Source of the DNA: Rhodocyclaceae bacterium
GTDB taxonomy: Bacteria; Pseudomonadota; Gammaproteobacteria; Burkholderiales; Rhodocyclaceae
Assembly: GCA_020445745.1 (NCBI GenBank)
Contig: JAGRGB010000090.1
Coordinates: 31,307 to 95,306 of the forward strand
Direction of reading: 5' to 3'
Length of the DNA: 64,000 nucleotides
Shown here: positions 53,717-63,092 of the stretch, in pieces
Layout of the letters: the number at the start of each line of letters is the position of its first letter
Numbering within the stretch: the stretch's first letter is position 1
Notes under the pieces: model-generated
The model's input: the letters and a program-made list of their open reading frames with translations, nothing else
What the model was told of the DNA's origin: nothing
Databases searched by the model: none
Position numbers and translations under genes: made by a program

Positions 53717-55717
53717 TTGCTCCCCCTCGACTGGATTCTGCTGATCCTCGCCGCCTGGCTGCTGATCGGCCTGGCCGGCGTGGCCGCCCTTCGCAATACG
53801 AGCTTCGTCGCCCGCGTGCTGTTCCCGCTCGGTGCCGCCGGTGCGCTGGCCGTCGCCGCCGCGGCGCTGGCCGCGCTGTTCGCCGGACCGCAGACGACGA
53901 TCCTGCCGATCGGCCTGCCCGGCCTGCCCTTCCACCTGCGCCTCGACGCGCTGGCGGCCTTCTTCCTGCTGGTGATCGGCGTCGCGACGGCGGGCATCTC
54001 GATCTTCGCTGCCGGCTATTTTCGCCAGGGCGAGGGCACCCCGCCCGGCCTGATGTGCCTCGAATACCACGTCTTCGTCGCCAGCATGTGCCTGGTGGTG
54101 CTGGCCGACGACGCCTACGCCTTCATGGTGATGTGGGAGACCATGGCGCTGTCCTCGTTCTTCCTGGTGACCGCCAACCACCGCGTCGAGGCGATCCGCC
54201 GGGCCGGCTTCCTGTATCTGCTGGTGGCGCACATCGGCGCGATCGCGATCCTGCTGTGCTTCGGCGTGCTGCAGGCCAACACCGGCGACTACAGCTTCGC
54301 CAACATGCGCGCGCAGCAGCTCTCGCCGTTGTGGAGCTCGGCCGCCTTCCTGCTGGCGATCTTCGGCTTCGGCGCCAAGGCCGGCATCCTGCCGCTGCAC
54401 GTATGGTTGCCGGAAGCCCACCCGGCGGCGCCCTCGCCGGTGTCGGCGCTGATGAGCGGGGTGATGCTGAAGACCGCGATCTACGCGCTGATGCGAGTCG
54501 CCTTCGACCTCCTGCCGCTGCCGCTGTGGTGGTGGGGCGTGGTACTGCTCGGCCTGGGCCTCGCCACCGCCCTGTTCGGCGTCGTGTTCAGTGCGGTGCA
54601 GACCGACATGAAGCGCCTGCTGGCGTATTCCTCGATCGAGAACATCGGCCTGCTGTTCGTCGGTATCGGCCTGGGCCTGCTGTTCAAGGCCCACGACATG
54701 GGCGCGCTGTCGGCGCTGGCGCTGACCGCGGCGCTCTACCACGTGATCAGCCATGCCTTCTTCAAGAGCCTGCTGTTCCTGGCCACCGGCTCGGTGCTGC
54801 ATGCCACCGGCGAGCGCAGCCTCGGCAAGCTCGGCGGGCTGATCCGCCGCATGCCCTGGGTCGCCTGGCTGTCGCTGATCGGCGTGCTGGCCAGCGCCGG
54901 GCTGCCGCCTTTTTCCGGCTTCGTCGCCGAGTGGCTGCTGCTGCAGAGTTTCCTGTTCACCACCGGACTGCCCAGTTCCTTCCTGAACATGCTGATCCCG
55001 CTGGTGGCCGCCGCGGTGGCGCTGGTGGCGGCGCTCGCCGGATATGTGATGGTCAAGTTCTACGGCGTGATCTTCCTCGGCCAGCCGCGCGAACCGAAGC
55101 TCGGCGAGGCTCACCCGGCGTCACCGCTGGAGCGCCTCGGCCTGCTGTGGCTGGCGGCCGGCTGCGTGCTGCTGGGCCTCGTCCCGGTCCCGCTGATCGA
55201 GCTGATCGACCGCGTCACCCGGGTGCTGACGCAGGACGGCATCGCTGCCACCGTGAGTGCCCACGGCTGGCTGCTGCTGTCGCCGACCTCGCTCGAGCGT
55301 GCCAGCTACAGTCCGCTGGTGTTCCTGCTGGCGGTGCTGGCAGTGGTCTATCTGACGATGTTGGTGGTGCACCGCTTCTATCACGGCCAACTGCGCACCG
55401 CACCGCCGTGGGATTGCGGCTATCCCGCCCAGACCGCGCGCATGCAGGACAGCGCCGAGGGCTTCGGCCAGCCGATCCGGCAGATCTTCGGGCCGGTGTT
55501 CCGGCTCGAACGGCAGCTGCCGACGCCCTTCGACCCGCGCCCGGTGTACCGGGTCAAGGTCGAGGACCACTTCTGGCACTGGCTGTATCGACCGCTGGCA
55601 AGCCTCACCGATCGGCTCGCGCGGGCCTTCGCGGTGCTGCAGCAGGGACGCATCGCGATCTACCTGCTGTTCAGCTTCGTGACCCTGATCCTGACGCTGC
55701 TGGTGGCCCGATGGTGA
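53717..55717 (+). CDS. hyfB: Hydrogenase-4-like membrane subunit B (proton-translocating antiporter-type)
   Basis: The 666-residue inner-membrane protein has about 15 helices and is homologous to HyfB/HycC and complex I NuoL. LIGVLASAGLPPFSGFVAEW and KAGILPLHVWLPEAHPAAPSPVSALMSG carry the conserved Lys, His and Pro of the antiporter module. TTG 53717 (LLPLDWILL) has GAGG six bases before it and gives a length close to E. coli HyfB (672). The frame stays open upstream but is not membrane-like there. It overlaps hyfC by seven bases. Confidence 0.87.
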   Translation: MLPLDWILLILAAWLLIGLAGVAALRNTSFVARVLFPLGAAGALAVAAAALAALFAGPQTTILPIGLPGLPFHLRLDALAAFFLLVIGVATAGISIFAAGYFRQGEGTPPGLMCLEYHVFVASMCLVVLADDAYAFMVMWETMALSSFFLVTANHRVEAIRRAGFLYLLVAHIGAIAILLCFGVLQANTGDYSFANMRAQQLSPLWSSAAFLLAIFGFGAKAGILPLHVWLPEAHPAAPSPVSALMSGVMLKTAIYALMRVAFDLLPLPLWWWGVVLLGLGLATALFGVVFSAVQTDMKRLLAYSSIENIGLLFVGIGLGLLFKAHDMGALSALALTAALYHVISHAFFKSLLFLATGSVLHATGERSLGKLGGLIRRMPWVAWLSLIGVLASAGLPPFSGFVAEWLLLQSFLFTTGLPSSFLNMLIPLVAAAVALVAALAGYVMVKFYGVIFLGQPREPKLGEAHPASPLERLGLLWLAAGCVLLGLVPVPLIELIDRVTRVLTQDGIAATVSAHGWLLLSPTSLERASYSPLVFLLAVLAVVYLTMLVVHRFYHGQLRTAPPWDCGYPAQTARMQDSAEGFGQPIRQIFGPVFRLERQLPTPFDPRPVYRVKVEDHFWHWLYRPLASLTDRLARAFAVLQQGRIAIYLLFSFVTLILTLLVARW

Positions 55718-56661
55718 GTCTCGGCGGCGTCCTCGCCCAGTTGCTGGAGATCGTGCTGGCGCTCTTGCTGGCGCCGCTGCTGAGCGGCTGGGTCAACCAG
55801 TGGCGGGCCTGGCTGCAGGGGCGGCAGGCGCCGGGCCTGCTGCAGCCGTTCCGAGTGCTGCACAAGCTGTTCGTCAAGGAATCGGTGGTGGCCGAATCGG
55901 CTTCGCCGCTGTTCCGCCTGGCCCCCTATGCGATCTTCGGCTGCATGGCGCTGGCCTGCGCGATCGCGCCGACGCTGGCCACCGACCTGCCGCTCGGCCC
56001 GGCGGCCGACGCCATCGCGCTGGTCGGCCTGTTCGCGCTGGCGCGGGTCTTCATCTCGCTGGCGGCGATGGACATCGGCACCGCCTTCGGCACGCTGGGC
56101 GCCCGGCGCGAGATGATGATCGGCTTCCTGGCCGAGCCGGCGCTGCTGATGGTGCTGTTCGCGGCCTCGCTGATCAGCCGGTCGACCTCGCTGGCGCGCA
56201 TCGTCGAGGCCCTGGCCGGACAGGACTTCGCGATCCATCCCAGCCTGGCGGTCGCCGGGGTGGCGTTCACGATGGTGTCGCTGGCCGAGAACGCCCGCGT
56301 GCCGGTGGACAACCCGAGCACCCACCTCGAACTGACGATGATCCACGAGGCCCTGATCCTCGAGTATTCGGGGCGCCACCTGGCGCTGATCGAGTGGGCC
56401 GCCTCGCTCAAGCTGTTCGCCTATTCGAGCATCGGCCTGGCGCTGTTCGTGCCGTGGGGCATCGCCGCGGGCGCCGCGCCGCTGGCGATCCTGCTCGCCA
56501 TCCCGGTGCTGGTGGCGAAGCTCGCGGTGGGTGGCATGCTGCTGGCGCTGATCGAGACCATCAACGCCAAGATGCGCCTCTTCCGGGTACCGGAATTCCT
56601 CGCCACCGCCTTCCTGCTGGCGGTCATCGCGCTGCTGGTGCATGTCCTGCTGGGAGCCTGA
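55711..56661 (+). CDS. hyfC: Hydrogenase-4-like membrane subunit C (complex I NuoH-like)
   Basis: The 316-residue membrane protein belongs to the NuoH/HyfC family, with LAPLLSGWVNQWRAWLQGRQ at the start, GTAFGTLGARREMM, FTMVSLAENARVPVDNPSTHL and HEALILEYSGRHLALIEWA. These carry the acidic residues at the quinone/proton interface. It couples the soluble arm to the antiporter subunits. ATG 55711 lies inside the end of hyfB and the stop touches hyfE. Confidence 0.9.
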   Translation: MVSLGGVLAQLLEIVLALLLAPLLSGWVNQWRAWLQGRQAPGLLQPFRVLHKLFVKESVVAESASPLFRLAPYAIFGCMALACAIAPTLATDLPLGPAADAIALVGLFALARVFISLAAMDIGTAFGTLGARREMMIGFLAEPALLMVLFAASLISRSTSLARIVEALAGQDFAIHPSLAVAGVAFTMVSLAENARVPVDNPSTHLELTMIHEALILEYSGRHLALIEWAASLKLFAYSSIGLALFVPWGIAAGAAPLAILLAIPVLVAKLAVGGMLLALIETINAKMRLFRVPEFLATAFLLAVIALLVHVLLGA

Positions 56662-57327
56662 ATGAACGCCCACGCCCTGCTCGGCCAATCGATCAACCTG
56701 TGCGCGGTGACGCTGCTGGTGCTCGCCTTCGCGATGATCGCCCAGCGCCGCATCCTGACCCTGATCCACCTGTTCACACTGCAGGGCCTGGCGCTGGTGG
56801 TCGCCACGGTGCTGGTCGCCCACCTCACCGGCGACCACCACCTGTACTTCTCGGCCGCCATCACCCTGGTGCTCAAGGTGGTGCTGATCCCGATCCTGCT
56901 GCACCGGGTAATCGACCGCCTGCACGTGCGCTGGGATGTCGAGACCCTGTTCAACATCCCGACCACGATGCTGATCGGCATCGTGCTGGTGGTCTTCGCC
57001 TTCCAGCTCGCCGACCCGATCGCCAGCCTGTCGGCGTCGATCGCGCGCGGCACCCTCGGCATCGCGCTGGCCTGCGTGCTGCTCTCCTTCCTGATGATGA
57101 TCGTCCGCGCCAAGGCGGTGCCGCAGGTGATCGGCTTCCTGTCGATGGAGAACGGGCTGTTCTTCGCCGCCACCGCGGCCACCAGCGGGATGCCGATGAT
57201 CGTCGAGCTGGGCATCGCCTTCGACGTGCTGGTGGGCATCCTGATCCTCGGCGTGTTCATGTTCCAGATCCGCGAGCAGTTCGACAGTCTGGACATCCGC
57301 CACCTCGAACGGCTCAAGGACGACTGA
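56662..57327 (+). CDS. hyfE: Hydrogenase-4-like membrane subunit E (NuoK-like)
   Basis: The 221-residue protein has about seven hydrophobic helices; the central LVLKVVLIPILLHRVI and the C-terminal SMENGLFFAATAATSGMPMIVELGIAFD are typical of HyfE. ATG 56662 follows the hyfC stop directly. Its TGA overlaps the hyfF ATG by one base. Confidence 0.88.
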   Translation: MNAHALLGQSINLCAVTLLVLAFAMIAQRRILTLIHLFTLQGLALVVATVLVAHLTGDHHLYFSAAITLVLKVVLIPILLHRVIDRLHVRWDVETLFNIPTTMLIGIVLVVFAFQLADPIASLSASIARGTLGIALACVLLSFLMMIVRAKAVPQVIGFLSMENGLFFAATAATSGMPMIVELGIAFDVLVGILILGVFMFQIREQFDSLDIRHLERLKDD

Positions 57328-58778
57328 TGGATGCGCTGACGCTGCTGCTGGCCATGCCGCTCGCCGGCGGGCTGACCCTCGGCGCCCTCGGCCACCGCCG
57401 CGTCGCCCAGGACATCAACGCCCTGTTCAGCCTGGCCACCTTGCTGGCCGCCGCCGCGCTCACCGCGCGGGTGATGGGCGAGGGGCCGTTCGAGGCCTGG
57501 GGCGAGTGGTTCTTCGTCGATGCGCTGAACGTCTTCCTGGTCACCCTGACCGCCTTCGTCGGCTTCACCACGGCGCTGTTCTCGCGCCCCTACATGCGCG
57601 TCGAGTGCGACCACGGCAAGATGACGCCGGGCAGGATGCGTCTCTATCACAGCATGTACCAGCTGTTCACCGGCATGATGCTGGTGGCGCTGACCACCAA
57701 CAACCTGGGCATCCTGTGGGTGGCGATGGAGGCGGCGACGCTCACCACGGTGCTGCTGGTGTCGGTGTACCGCACCGCCGCCAGCCTCGAGGCGGCGTGG
57801 AAGTACTTCATCCTGTGCGGCGTCGGCATCGCCCAGGCGCTGTTCGGCACGATCCTGATCTACCTCGCCGCCGAGCGCAGCATCGGCGGCAGCGACGCGC
57901 TGCTGTGGACCCACTTGTCGACCGCCAAGGCCCTGCTCGATCCGCAGGTCCTGACACTGGCCTTCGTCTTCCTGTTGATCGGCTACGGCACCAAGGTCGG
58001 CCTGGTGCCGGTGCACAACTGGCTGCCCGACGCCCACGCCGAGGGCCCGACGCCGATCTCGGCGGTGCTCTCGGGCCTGCTGCTGAACGTCGCGCTGTAC
58101 GCCGTGCTGCGGGTCAAGGTGCTGGCCGACGGAGCCCTGCAGAACGGCCTGCCGGGCCACATGATGGTCGGCTTCGGCCTGCTCACGGTGCTCGCCGCGG
58201 CCTTCTTCCTGATGCGCCAGAAGGACGTCAAGCGCATGTTCGCGTACTCGTCGATCGAGCACATGGGGCTGATGACCTTCGCCTTCGGCATGGGCGGCGC
58301 GGTGGCGAATTTCGCCGGCTTGCTCCACATGACGGTGCATGCGCTGATCAAGTCGGCGATCTTCTTCGCGGTCGGCCACGCCGCCCAGAAGGCCGGCTCG
58401 CAGGCGATGGAGGACATCCGCGGGCTGCTCAAGCTCAGCCCGACGGTGGGCTGGGGGCTGATGCTGGGTTCGCTGGCGATCCTCGGCATGCCGCCGTTCG
58501 GTGTCTTTGCCAGCGAGTTCCTGATCCTCACCTCGGCGATGCAAAGTCTCCCGTGGGCCACGCCGGTGCTGCTGGTGGCGCTCGGCGTGGCCTTCGCGGC
58601 GATCTTCAGCCGGGTCCAGGCGATGGTCTTCGGCGACACCGAACTGCGTCCGCTGGCCCATCCGCCGGCCCTGCTGCCGGTCTTCATTCATCTGGGCCTG
58701 GGGCTGATGCTGGGCCTCTACATACCGCCGTTCCAGACTGCCTGGTACCGCCAGGCGGCGGCGATGCTGGGGGGCTGA
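57327..58778 (+). CDS. hyfF: Hydrogenase-4-like membrane subunit F (antiporter-type)
   Basis: The 483-residue antiporter-type protein is homologous to HyfF and NuoM/N. VGLVPVHNWLPDAHAEGPTPISAVLSG, MRQKDVKRMFAYSSIEHMG and LAILGMPPFGVFASEFLIL hold the proton-channel lysines, histidine and prolines. It forms the second ion-pumping module with HyfB. Confidence 0.9.
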   Translation: MDALTLLLAMPLAGGLTLGALGHRRVAQDINALFSLATLLAAAALTARVMGEGPFEAWGEWFFVDALNVFLVTLTAFVGFTTALFSRPYMRVECDHGKMTPGRMRLYHSMYQLFTGMMLVALTTNNLGILWVAMEAATLTTVLLVSVYRTAASLEAAWKYFILCGVGIAQALFGTILIYLAAERSIGGSDALLWTHLSTAKALLDPQVLTLAFVFLLIGYGTKVGLVPVHNWLPDAHAEGPTPISAVLSGLLLNVALYAVLRVKVLADGALQNGLPGHMMVGFGLLTVLAAAFFLMRQKDVKRMFAYSSIEHMGLMTFAFGMGGAVANFAGLLHMTVHALIKSAIFFAVGHAAQKAGSQAMEDIRGLLKLSPTVGWGLMLGSLAILGMPPFGVFASEFLILTSAMQSLPWATPVLLVALGVAFAAIFSRVQAMVFGDTELRPLAHPPALLPVFIHLGLGLMLGLYIPPFQTAWYRQAAAMLGG

Positions 58779-58782
58779 GGCG

Positions 58783-60321
58783 ATGCGACCGGCCGGACTG
58801 GAAGTGGACTTCGCGGCGCTCGCCGCGCCGCTGCCGATGCACCGCGGGCGCACCGACGCGGACGGCTGGAGCGCCTGTGCGCGCCACATCGCCGAGGCCG
58901 GCGGTCGCCTGGTGAGCCTGTGGGGCAGCGACACGAGTCGCGACGAACCCTATGTCGCTGCCGCCTACGCTAGCGCCGAAGGCCTGCTGTGGGTCGAGTT
59001 TGAGCTCGACCGGGCGGCGCCGGCCTATCCCGACATCGCCCGCCTGTTCCCGGCTGCCGGACGCATGCAGCGCGCCCTGTTCGATCTGCTCGGCTTCCGC
59101 GCCGAGCAGGCGATCGATGTCCGGCCGTGGCTGCGCCACGCGGCCTGGCCGGAGGACGTGTTTCCGCTGCGGCGCGACTTCGACCCCGCGAGACGCTTCC
59201 CGGCGGCCGGCGATGCCTACCCCTTCGTCACGGTGGAGGGTGACGGCGTGCACGAGATCGCGGTCGGCCCGGTCCATGCCGGCATCATCGAACCGGGCCA
59301 TTTCCGCTTTTCGGTGGTCGGCGAGAAGGTGCTGCGCCTCGAGCAGCGCCTCGGCTACAAGCACAAGGGCATCGAGCGGCGCTTCATCGGCATGGACCTG
59401 GGCCAGGGCGCGCAGCTCGCCGGCCGCGTCTCCGGCGACAGCACGGTGGCCTACGCCTGGGCCTTCGCGATGGCGGCCGAGACGCTTGCCGGCGTCGAGC
59501 CGCCGCCACGGGCGCTGTGGCTGCGGGCGCTGCTGCTGGAACGCGAGCGCGTCGCCAACCACCTCGGCGATCTCGGCGCGCTGGGCAACGACGCCGCCTT
59601 CGGCTTCGCGCTGGCGCGCTTCTCCGGACTGCGTGAAGACTGGCTGCGCGACAACGGCGAGGCCTTCGGCCATCGCCTGCTGATGGACCGCATCTGCCCG
59701 GGCGGTGTCGCCTGCGAGCTGGACGCGGCCGGCCGCGAGCGGCTGCTGGCGCGCGCCGACGCGGCCACCGGCGAGCTCGCGCGGATGCGGCGCATCTTCG
59801 ACGAGCACGCCGGTCTGCAGGACCGCTTCGTCACCACCGGCCGGGTGACGCCGGCGCTCGCCGCACAGCTGGGCCTGTGCGGGCTGGCCGGCCGCGCCAG
59901 CGGCCAGGCCTTCGACCTGCGCGCGGACTTCCCATGGCCGCCCTACGATCGGCTCGCGGTGCGCAAGTGCGGACACCACAACGGCGACGTCGCCGCGCGC
60001 GTCGAGCTCCGCTTCGACGAGCTGTTCGAGTCGCTGCGGCTGATCCGCGCGCTGCTCGTCGGCCTGCCCGACGGCCCGCTGCGCAGCGAGCTGGCCTTGC
60101 CGGCCCTCGCCAGCGGTGCCGGCTGGGTCGAAGGCTGGCGCGGGGAAGTGTTCGTCGCCCTCGACAGCGACGCCCACGGGCGCATCGCGCGCTGCCACTG
60201 CCACGACCCGTCCTGGCAGAACTGGCCGCTGCTCGAACACGCGGTGATCGGCAACATCGTTCCGGACTTCCCGCTGATCAACAAGTCCTTCAACCTCAGC
60301 TATTCCGGGCAGGATCTGTGA
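58783..60321 (+). CDS. hyfG: Hydrogenase-4-like large subunit lacking NiFe-site cysteines
   Basis: The 512-residue protein fuses an N-terminal NuoC-like domain (about 1-150) with a NuoD/HyfG-like domain (GVHEIAVGPVHAGIIEPGHF, LGYKHKGIERRF). In true [NiFe] hydrogenases the first ligand motif reads RxCGxC; here it is RVSGDS (215-220), so both cysteines are gone. The protein ends with HDPSWQNWPLLEHAV and FPLINKSFNLSYSGQDL and has no C-terminal DPCxxC. It therefore cannot hold a NiFe centre, as in energy-converting hydrogenase-related complexes and complex I. Its substrate is unknown. Confidence 0.85.
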   Translation: MRPAGLEVDFAALAAPLPMHRGRTDADGWSACARHIAEAGGRLVSLWGSDTSRDEPYVAAAYASAEGLLWVEFELDRAAPAYPDIARLFPAAGRMQRALFDLLGFRAEQAIDVRPWLRHAAWPEDVFPLRRDFDPARRFPAAGDAYPFVTVEGDGVHEIAVGPVHAGIIEPGHFRFSVVGEKVLRLEQRLGYKHKGIERRFIGMDLGQGAQLAGRVSGDSTVAYAWAFAMAAETLAGVEPPPRALWLRALLLERERVANHLGDLGALGNDAAFGFALARFSGLREDWLRDNGEAFGHRLLMDRICPGGVACELDAAGRERLLARADAATGELARMRRIFDEHAGLQDRFVTTGRVTPALAAQLGLCGLAGRASGQAFDLRADFPWPPYDRLAVRKCGHHNGDVAARVELRFDELFESLRLIRALLVGLPDGPLRSELALPALASGAGWVEGWRGEVFVALDSDAHGRIARCHCHDPSWQNWPLLEHAVIGNIVPDFPLINKSFNLSYSGQDL

Positions 60322-60842
60322 TGTGGCGCATTCTCAGGGAAGTGGCGAGACACCGGCGGGTGAGCGAGGCGCTGCCCGAGCCGGCTTGCGAATGGCAGCG
60401 CGAGGGCCAGCGCATCCAGCACGAGATCCTGCGAGTGCTGGGCCGCGCGCTGGCGATCCGCGAGGTCGATGCGGGTTCGTGCAACGGCTGCGAGCTGGAG
60501 ATCCATGCGCTGAACAACCCCTACTACAATCTGGAAGGCGCCGGCATCCGCTTTGTCGCCAGCCCGCGCCACGCCGACCTGCTGCTGGTGACCGGGCCGG
60601 TGTCGCGCCACATGGAGACCGCCCTGCGCCGCACCTACGAGGCCACGCCGGCGCCGAAGCTGGTGGTGGCGGTCGGCGACTGCGGCTGCGACGGCGGCAT
60701 CTTCGGTGAGCAGAGCTATGCGAGCTGCGGTGGCGTGGCCAGGGTCATTCCGGTCGATGTCGCGATTACCGGCTGTCCGCCGGCGCCGATCGATCTGATG
60801 CGAGGCATTCTGGCGGCCGTCACCGCCCGCCCGCCCGATTGA
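60321..60842 (+). CDS. hyfI: Hydrogenase-4-like small subunit (NuoB-like FeS protein)
   Basis: The 173-residue protein keeps the [4Fe-4S] ligands: GSCNGCE (Cys54, Cys57), GDCGCDGG (Cys121) and TGCPPAP (Cys152). It passes electrons at the junction with the membrane arm. Start and stop of the previous gene share one base (TGATG). It is the last gene; no hyfH-type ferredoxin or formate dehydrogenase gene follows. Confidence 0.9.
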   Translation: MWRILREVARHRRVSEALPEPACEWQREGQRIQHEILRVLGRALAIREVDAGSCNGCELEIHALNNPYYNLEGAGIRFVASPRHADLLLVTGPVSRHMETALRRTYEATPAPKLVVAVGDCGCDGGIFGEQSYASCGGVARVIPVDVAITGCPPAPIDLMRGILAAVTARPPD

Positions 60843-60889
60843 GGACGGACTGGCCGGCGAGCTGCCGGCGATAGTGCCGCCGGCAAGGC

Positions 60890-60923
60890 CGCCGCCAGGC
60901 GCTCAGCGCGCTGCCTGGCGGCG
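60890..60923. terminator. Strong hairpin between convergent hyfI and esterase genes
   Basis: CGCCGCCAGGC (60890-60900) pairs perfectly with GCCTGGCGGCG (60913-60923), an 11-bp stem with a 12-base loop. It overlaps the stop of the esterase gene (60903) and lies about 50 bases after hyfI, so it could end both transcripts. No T-run is present. Confidence 0.5.
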
Positions 60924-61997
60924 ACGCAGCTCCGGCGCGAACCAGCTCCAGGCCAGGCGCAGCGCGTCCGGCCCCAAGGCGTCGGCATAGGCCTGGCCGG
61001 CAGCCCCGCCGCTCCACGCATGACCCAGGCCGCGGATCACGAGCAGGCGCACGTAGGGATCGCCGTTGCGCCGCCAGTCGGTGCGCACGAAGGCGTGGCG
61101 CCCGCCGCGGGCCACTTCGGTCGGCTCCATGCCGCGTACCCGATCGGAAGCATGGCAAAGGCCGATCCACAAGTGGGCGGCTGCCTGGGCATTGGCGGGC
61201 GCCACGAAGGGATCGCAATCGCCCTGGATCAGCACCAGCGGGGGCAGCGGATGGCGGCCAAGCCGGCGATGGACAAGCTCGACGTCGGGCCCCGGCCGCC
61301 CGTGCAGCACCTGGCCGTCCTGGCGCAGGTTGTGGCCGCTGTCCGCCACCGCACCCGAGTGGCTGCCGACCGCCACGAATCGCTGCGGATAGCGCAGCGC
61401 CAGCGTCATCGACATCGCGCCGCCGGCCGACATGCCGAAGGCGAACAGCGCATCGTCGCGTACCGGCGCCGTGCTGGACACATGGTCGACGATGCTCATC
61501 AGGATCGCCGACTCCGCCGCCACCAGATGCTCGACGCCGAACCAGTTCCAGCAGCGCTGCGGGTTGGCTTCCAGGGCCTGCTCGGGCATCAGCACCGCCA
61601 CGCCCTTCTGCCGCGCGAAGGCACTGACGTGGCTGCAGGCGGCAAAGCTGGCGCTGTCCTGCTGGCAGCCGTGCAGCAGCAGCAGCAGGGGGACGCGATG
61701 CTCCGGCCCGGCCCCGGGCGGCAGGTAGAGCCGGTAGCGGCGCGTGGCGAACGGTCCCGGCCCCCAGCGCGCCTCGTGCCACAGGCCACCCCCCTCGCAG
61801 GCGCTCGGAGGCGGCGCCGGCGAGGCGACCGCGTCCAGCGCCTGGCGGGTGGCCTCGGCTGCGTATTCTGCCTGGGCAGCGAGGGCGTCGCTGGCGATCC
61901 GGCTGGCGTGGCCCGCCGACCTGCCCATTGCCCGGCCGGCGCTGCGGCCGAGGCGGAGCATTGCGGTCGCGAGCGAGCTTTTCGTGCGGCGTGTCAT
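60903..61997 (-). CDS. PHB-depolymerase-family esterase
   Basis: The 364-residue alpha/beta hydrolase has LLLLLHGCQQDSASFAACSH (oxyanion region), the lipase box GMSAGG, Asp in GDCDPFVAP and His in GLGHAWSG, a full triad. It belongs to the short-chain polyhydroxyalkanoate depolymerase/LpqC group. The N-terminal 60 residues are basic then Ala-rich helices without a normal signal peptide, so it may be cytoplasmic and act on stored polymer or other esters. No ribosome-binding site is clear at ATG 61997; the frame is open further upstream. Confidence 0.8.
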   Translation of the reverse strand: MTRRTKSSLATAMLRLGRSAGRAMGRSAGHASRIASDALAAQAEYAAEATRQALDAVASPAPPPSACEGGGLWHEARWGPGPFATRRYRLYLPPGAGPEHRVPLLLLLHGCQQDSASFAACSHVSAFARQKGVAVLMPEQALEANPQRCWNWFGVEHLVAAESAILMSIVDHVSSTAPVRDDALFAFGMSAGGAMSMTLALRYPQRFVAVGSHSGAVADSGHNLRQDGQVLHGRPGPDVELVHRRLGRHPLPPLVLIQGDCDPFVAPANAQAAAHLWIGLCHASDRVRGMEPTEVARGGRHAFVRTDWRRNGDPYVRLLVIRGLGHAWSGGAAGQAYADALGPDALRLAWSWFAPELRRRQAAR

Positions 61998-62223
61998 CGT
62001 TGCGATGGAGATCGAGTGAAGGATGGCGTTCGAAACCGGGAGTCTTCCACCACTGGCCGGATGCGGCAAGGAACAATGGCGGGATTGCCGGAGGCGGGCG
62101 TGGCGGCGGGCGCATCGTGCTACTGTGATGGCATGCGCCAGGCGGCTCGGAGGCCAGGCCCAAGGGCACGGTCTGCCGCGGTGCCGGCTACTGCTTGCGC
62201 ATCGCCGTCCGGGAGGAAATCCC

Positions 62224-62931
62224 ATGATCGTCCTGCACCAATTCGCGCCGGCCTTCGGCCTGCCCAACGCCAGCCCGTTCTGCATGAAGGTCGAGACCTG
62301 GCTGCGCATCGCGGGCTTGCCGTTCGAACTCGACAATCGGGCGTCGCCGCTGAAGGCGCCGAAGGGCAAGCTGCCCTACATCGACGACGACGGCGACACG
62401 ATCGCCGATTCCGGGCTGATCATCGCCCACCTCGTGCGCAGGCACCGGGTCGATCCCGACGCCGGTCTCGATGCCGCCCAGCGGGCAGTGGCGACCGCGT
62501 TCACGCGCCTGCTCGAAGAGCATCTGTACTGGGCGGCGATCTATACCCGCTGGATCGACGAAGCCGGCTGGCAGCACACGCGGGAGGCCTTCTTCGGCCG
62601 CCTGCCGGCGCCGATGCGCCAGCTCCTGCCGGTGCTGGTGCGGCGGAACATGCGACGCCAGCTTTGGGACCACGGCATCGGGCGGCACAGCCGCGACGAG
62701 ATCATGGCGCTCGGCGCCGCCGACATCGACGCGATCGCCGATTTTCTCGCCGACAAGCCCTATCTGATGGGCGAGCGCGTCAGCAGCGTCGATGCCACGG
62801 CCCATGCCTTCCTCGCCAACCTGCTGTGGGCGCCGGTGGATTCACCGCTGCGCGCCCACGCGCGCCGGCGGCCGAACCTGGAAGCTTATTGCGAGCGGAT
62901 GCGCAAGGCCTGGTTCGAGCCGGGCGTCTAG
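62224..62931 (+). CDS. Glutathione S-transferase family protein (metaxin/Fax-like)
   Basis: The 235-residue protein has a thioredoxin-like N-terminal domain (IVLHQFAPAFGLPNASPFCM, GKLPYIDDDGDTIADSG) and a helical C-terminal domain (KPYLMGERVSSVDATAHAFL). The CDR/Fax-type sequence and lack of a normal catalytic Ser/Cys position suggest the metaxin-like GST group. GGGAGGAAAT precedes ATG 62224. Its stop abuts the second copy of the dispersed repeat. Confidence 0.83.
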   Translation: MIVLHQFAPAFGLPNASPFCMKVETWLRIAGLPFELDNRASPLKAPKGKLPYIDDDGDTIADSGLIIAHLVRRHRVDPDAGLDAAQRAVATAFTRLLEEHLYWAAIYTRWIDEAGWQHTREAFFGRLPAPMRQLLPVLVRRNMRRQLWDHGIGRHSRDEIMALGAADIDAIADFLADKPYLMGERVSSVDATAHAFLANLLWAPVDSPLRAHARRRPNLEAYCERMRKAWFEPGV

Positions 62932-63087
62932 TGGTCCGCTTCGCCAATGCCGGAACACGAAAGCACGCCTCGTGACGGCGTTGCTCGTCCGCGCGACGGT
63001 CCCGGCCATCGCTTCGGCTCGCGCCTTGCCATGACGCCCGATGCAGCACTTTCGTCCTGCAACTTGATTGACGGAGCAGGCCACCAG
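62932..63087 (-). repeat. Dispersed intergenic repeat, copy 2 (inverted)
   Basis: Reverse complement of the repeat at 27279-27443, with matching blocks including GGCAAGGCGCG, CGGACGAGCAACGCCG and CTTTCGTGTTCCGGCATT, and several indels. It too lies between convergent gene ends (GST and the J-domain gene) and begins at a stop codon. Confidence 0.75.
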
Positions 63088-63092
63088 GCGGT

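Noticed and set aside
56421-58934. Long minus-strand open frame opposite hyfEF
   Set aside because: It is the antisense shadow of well-defined membrane subunits.
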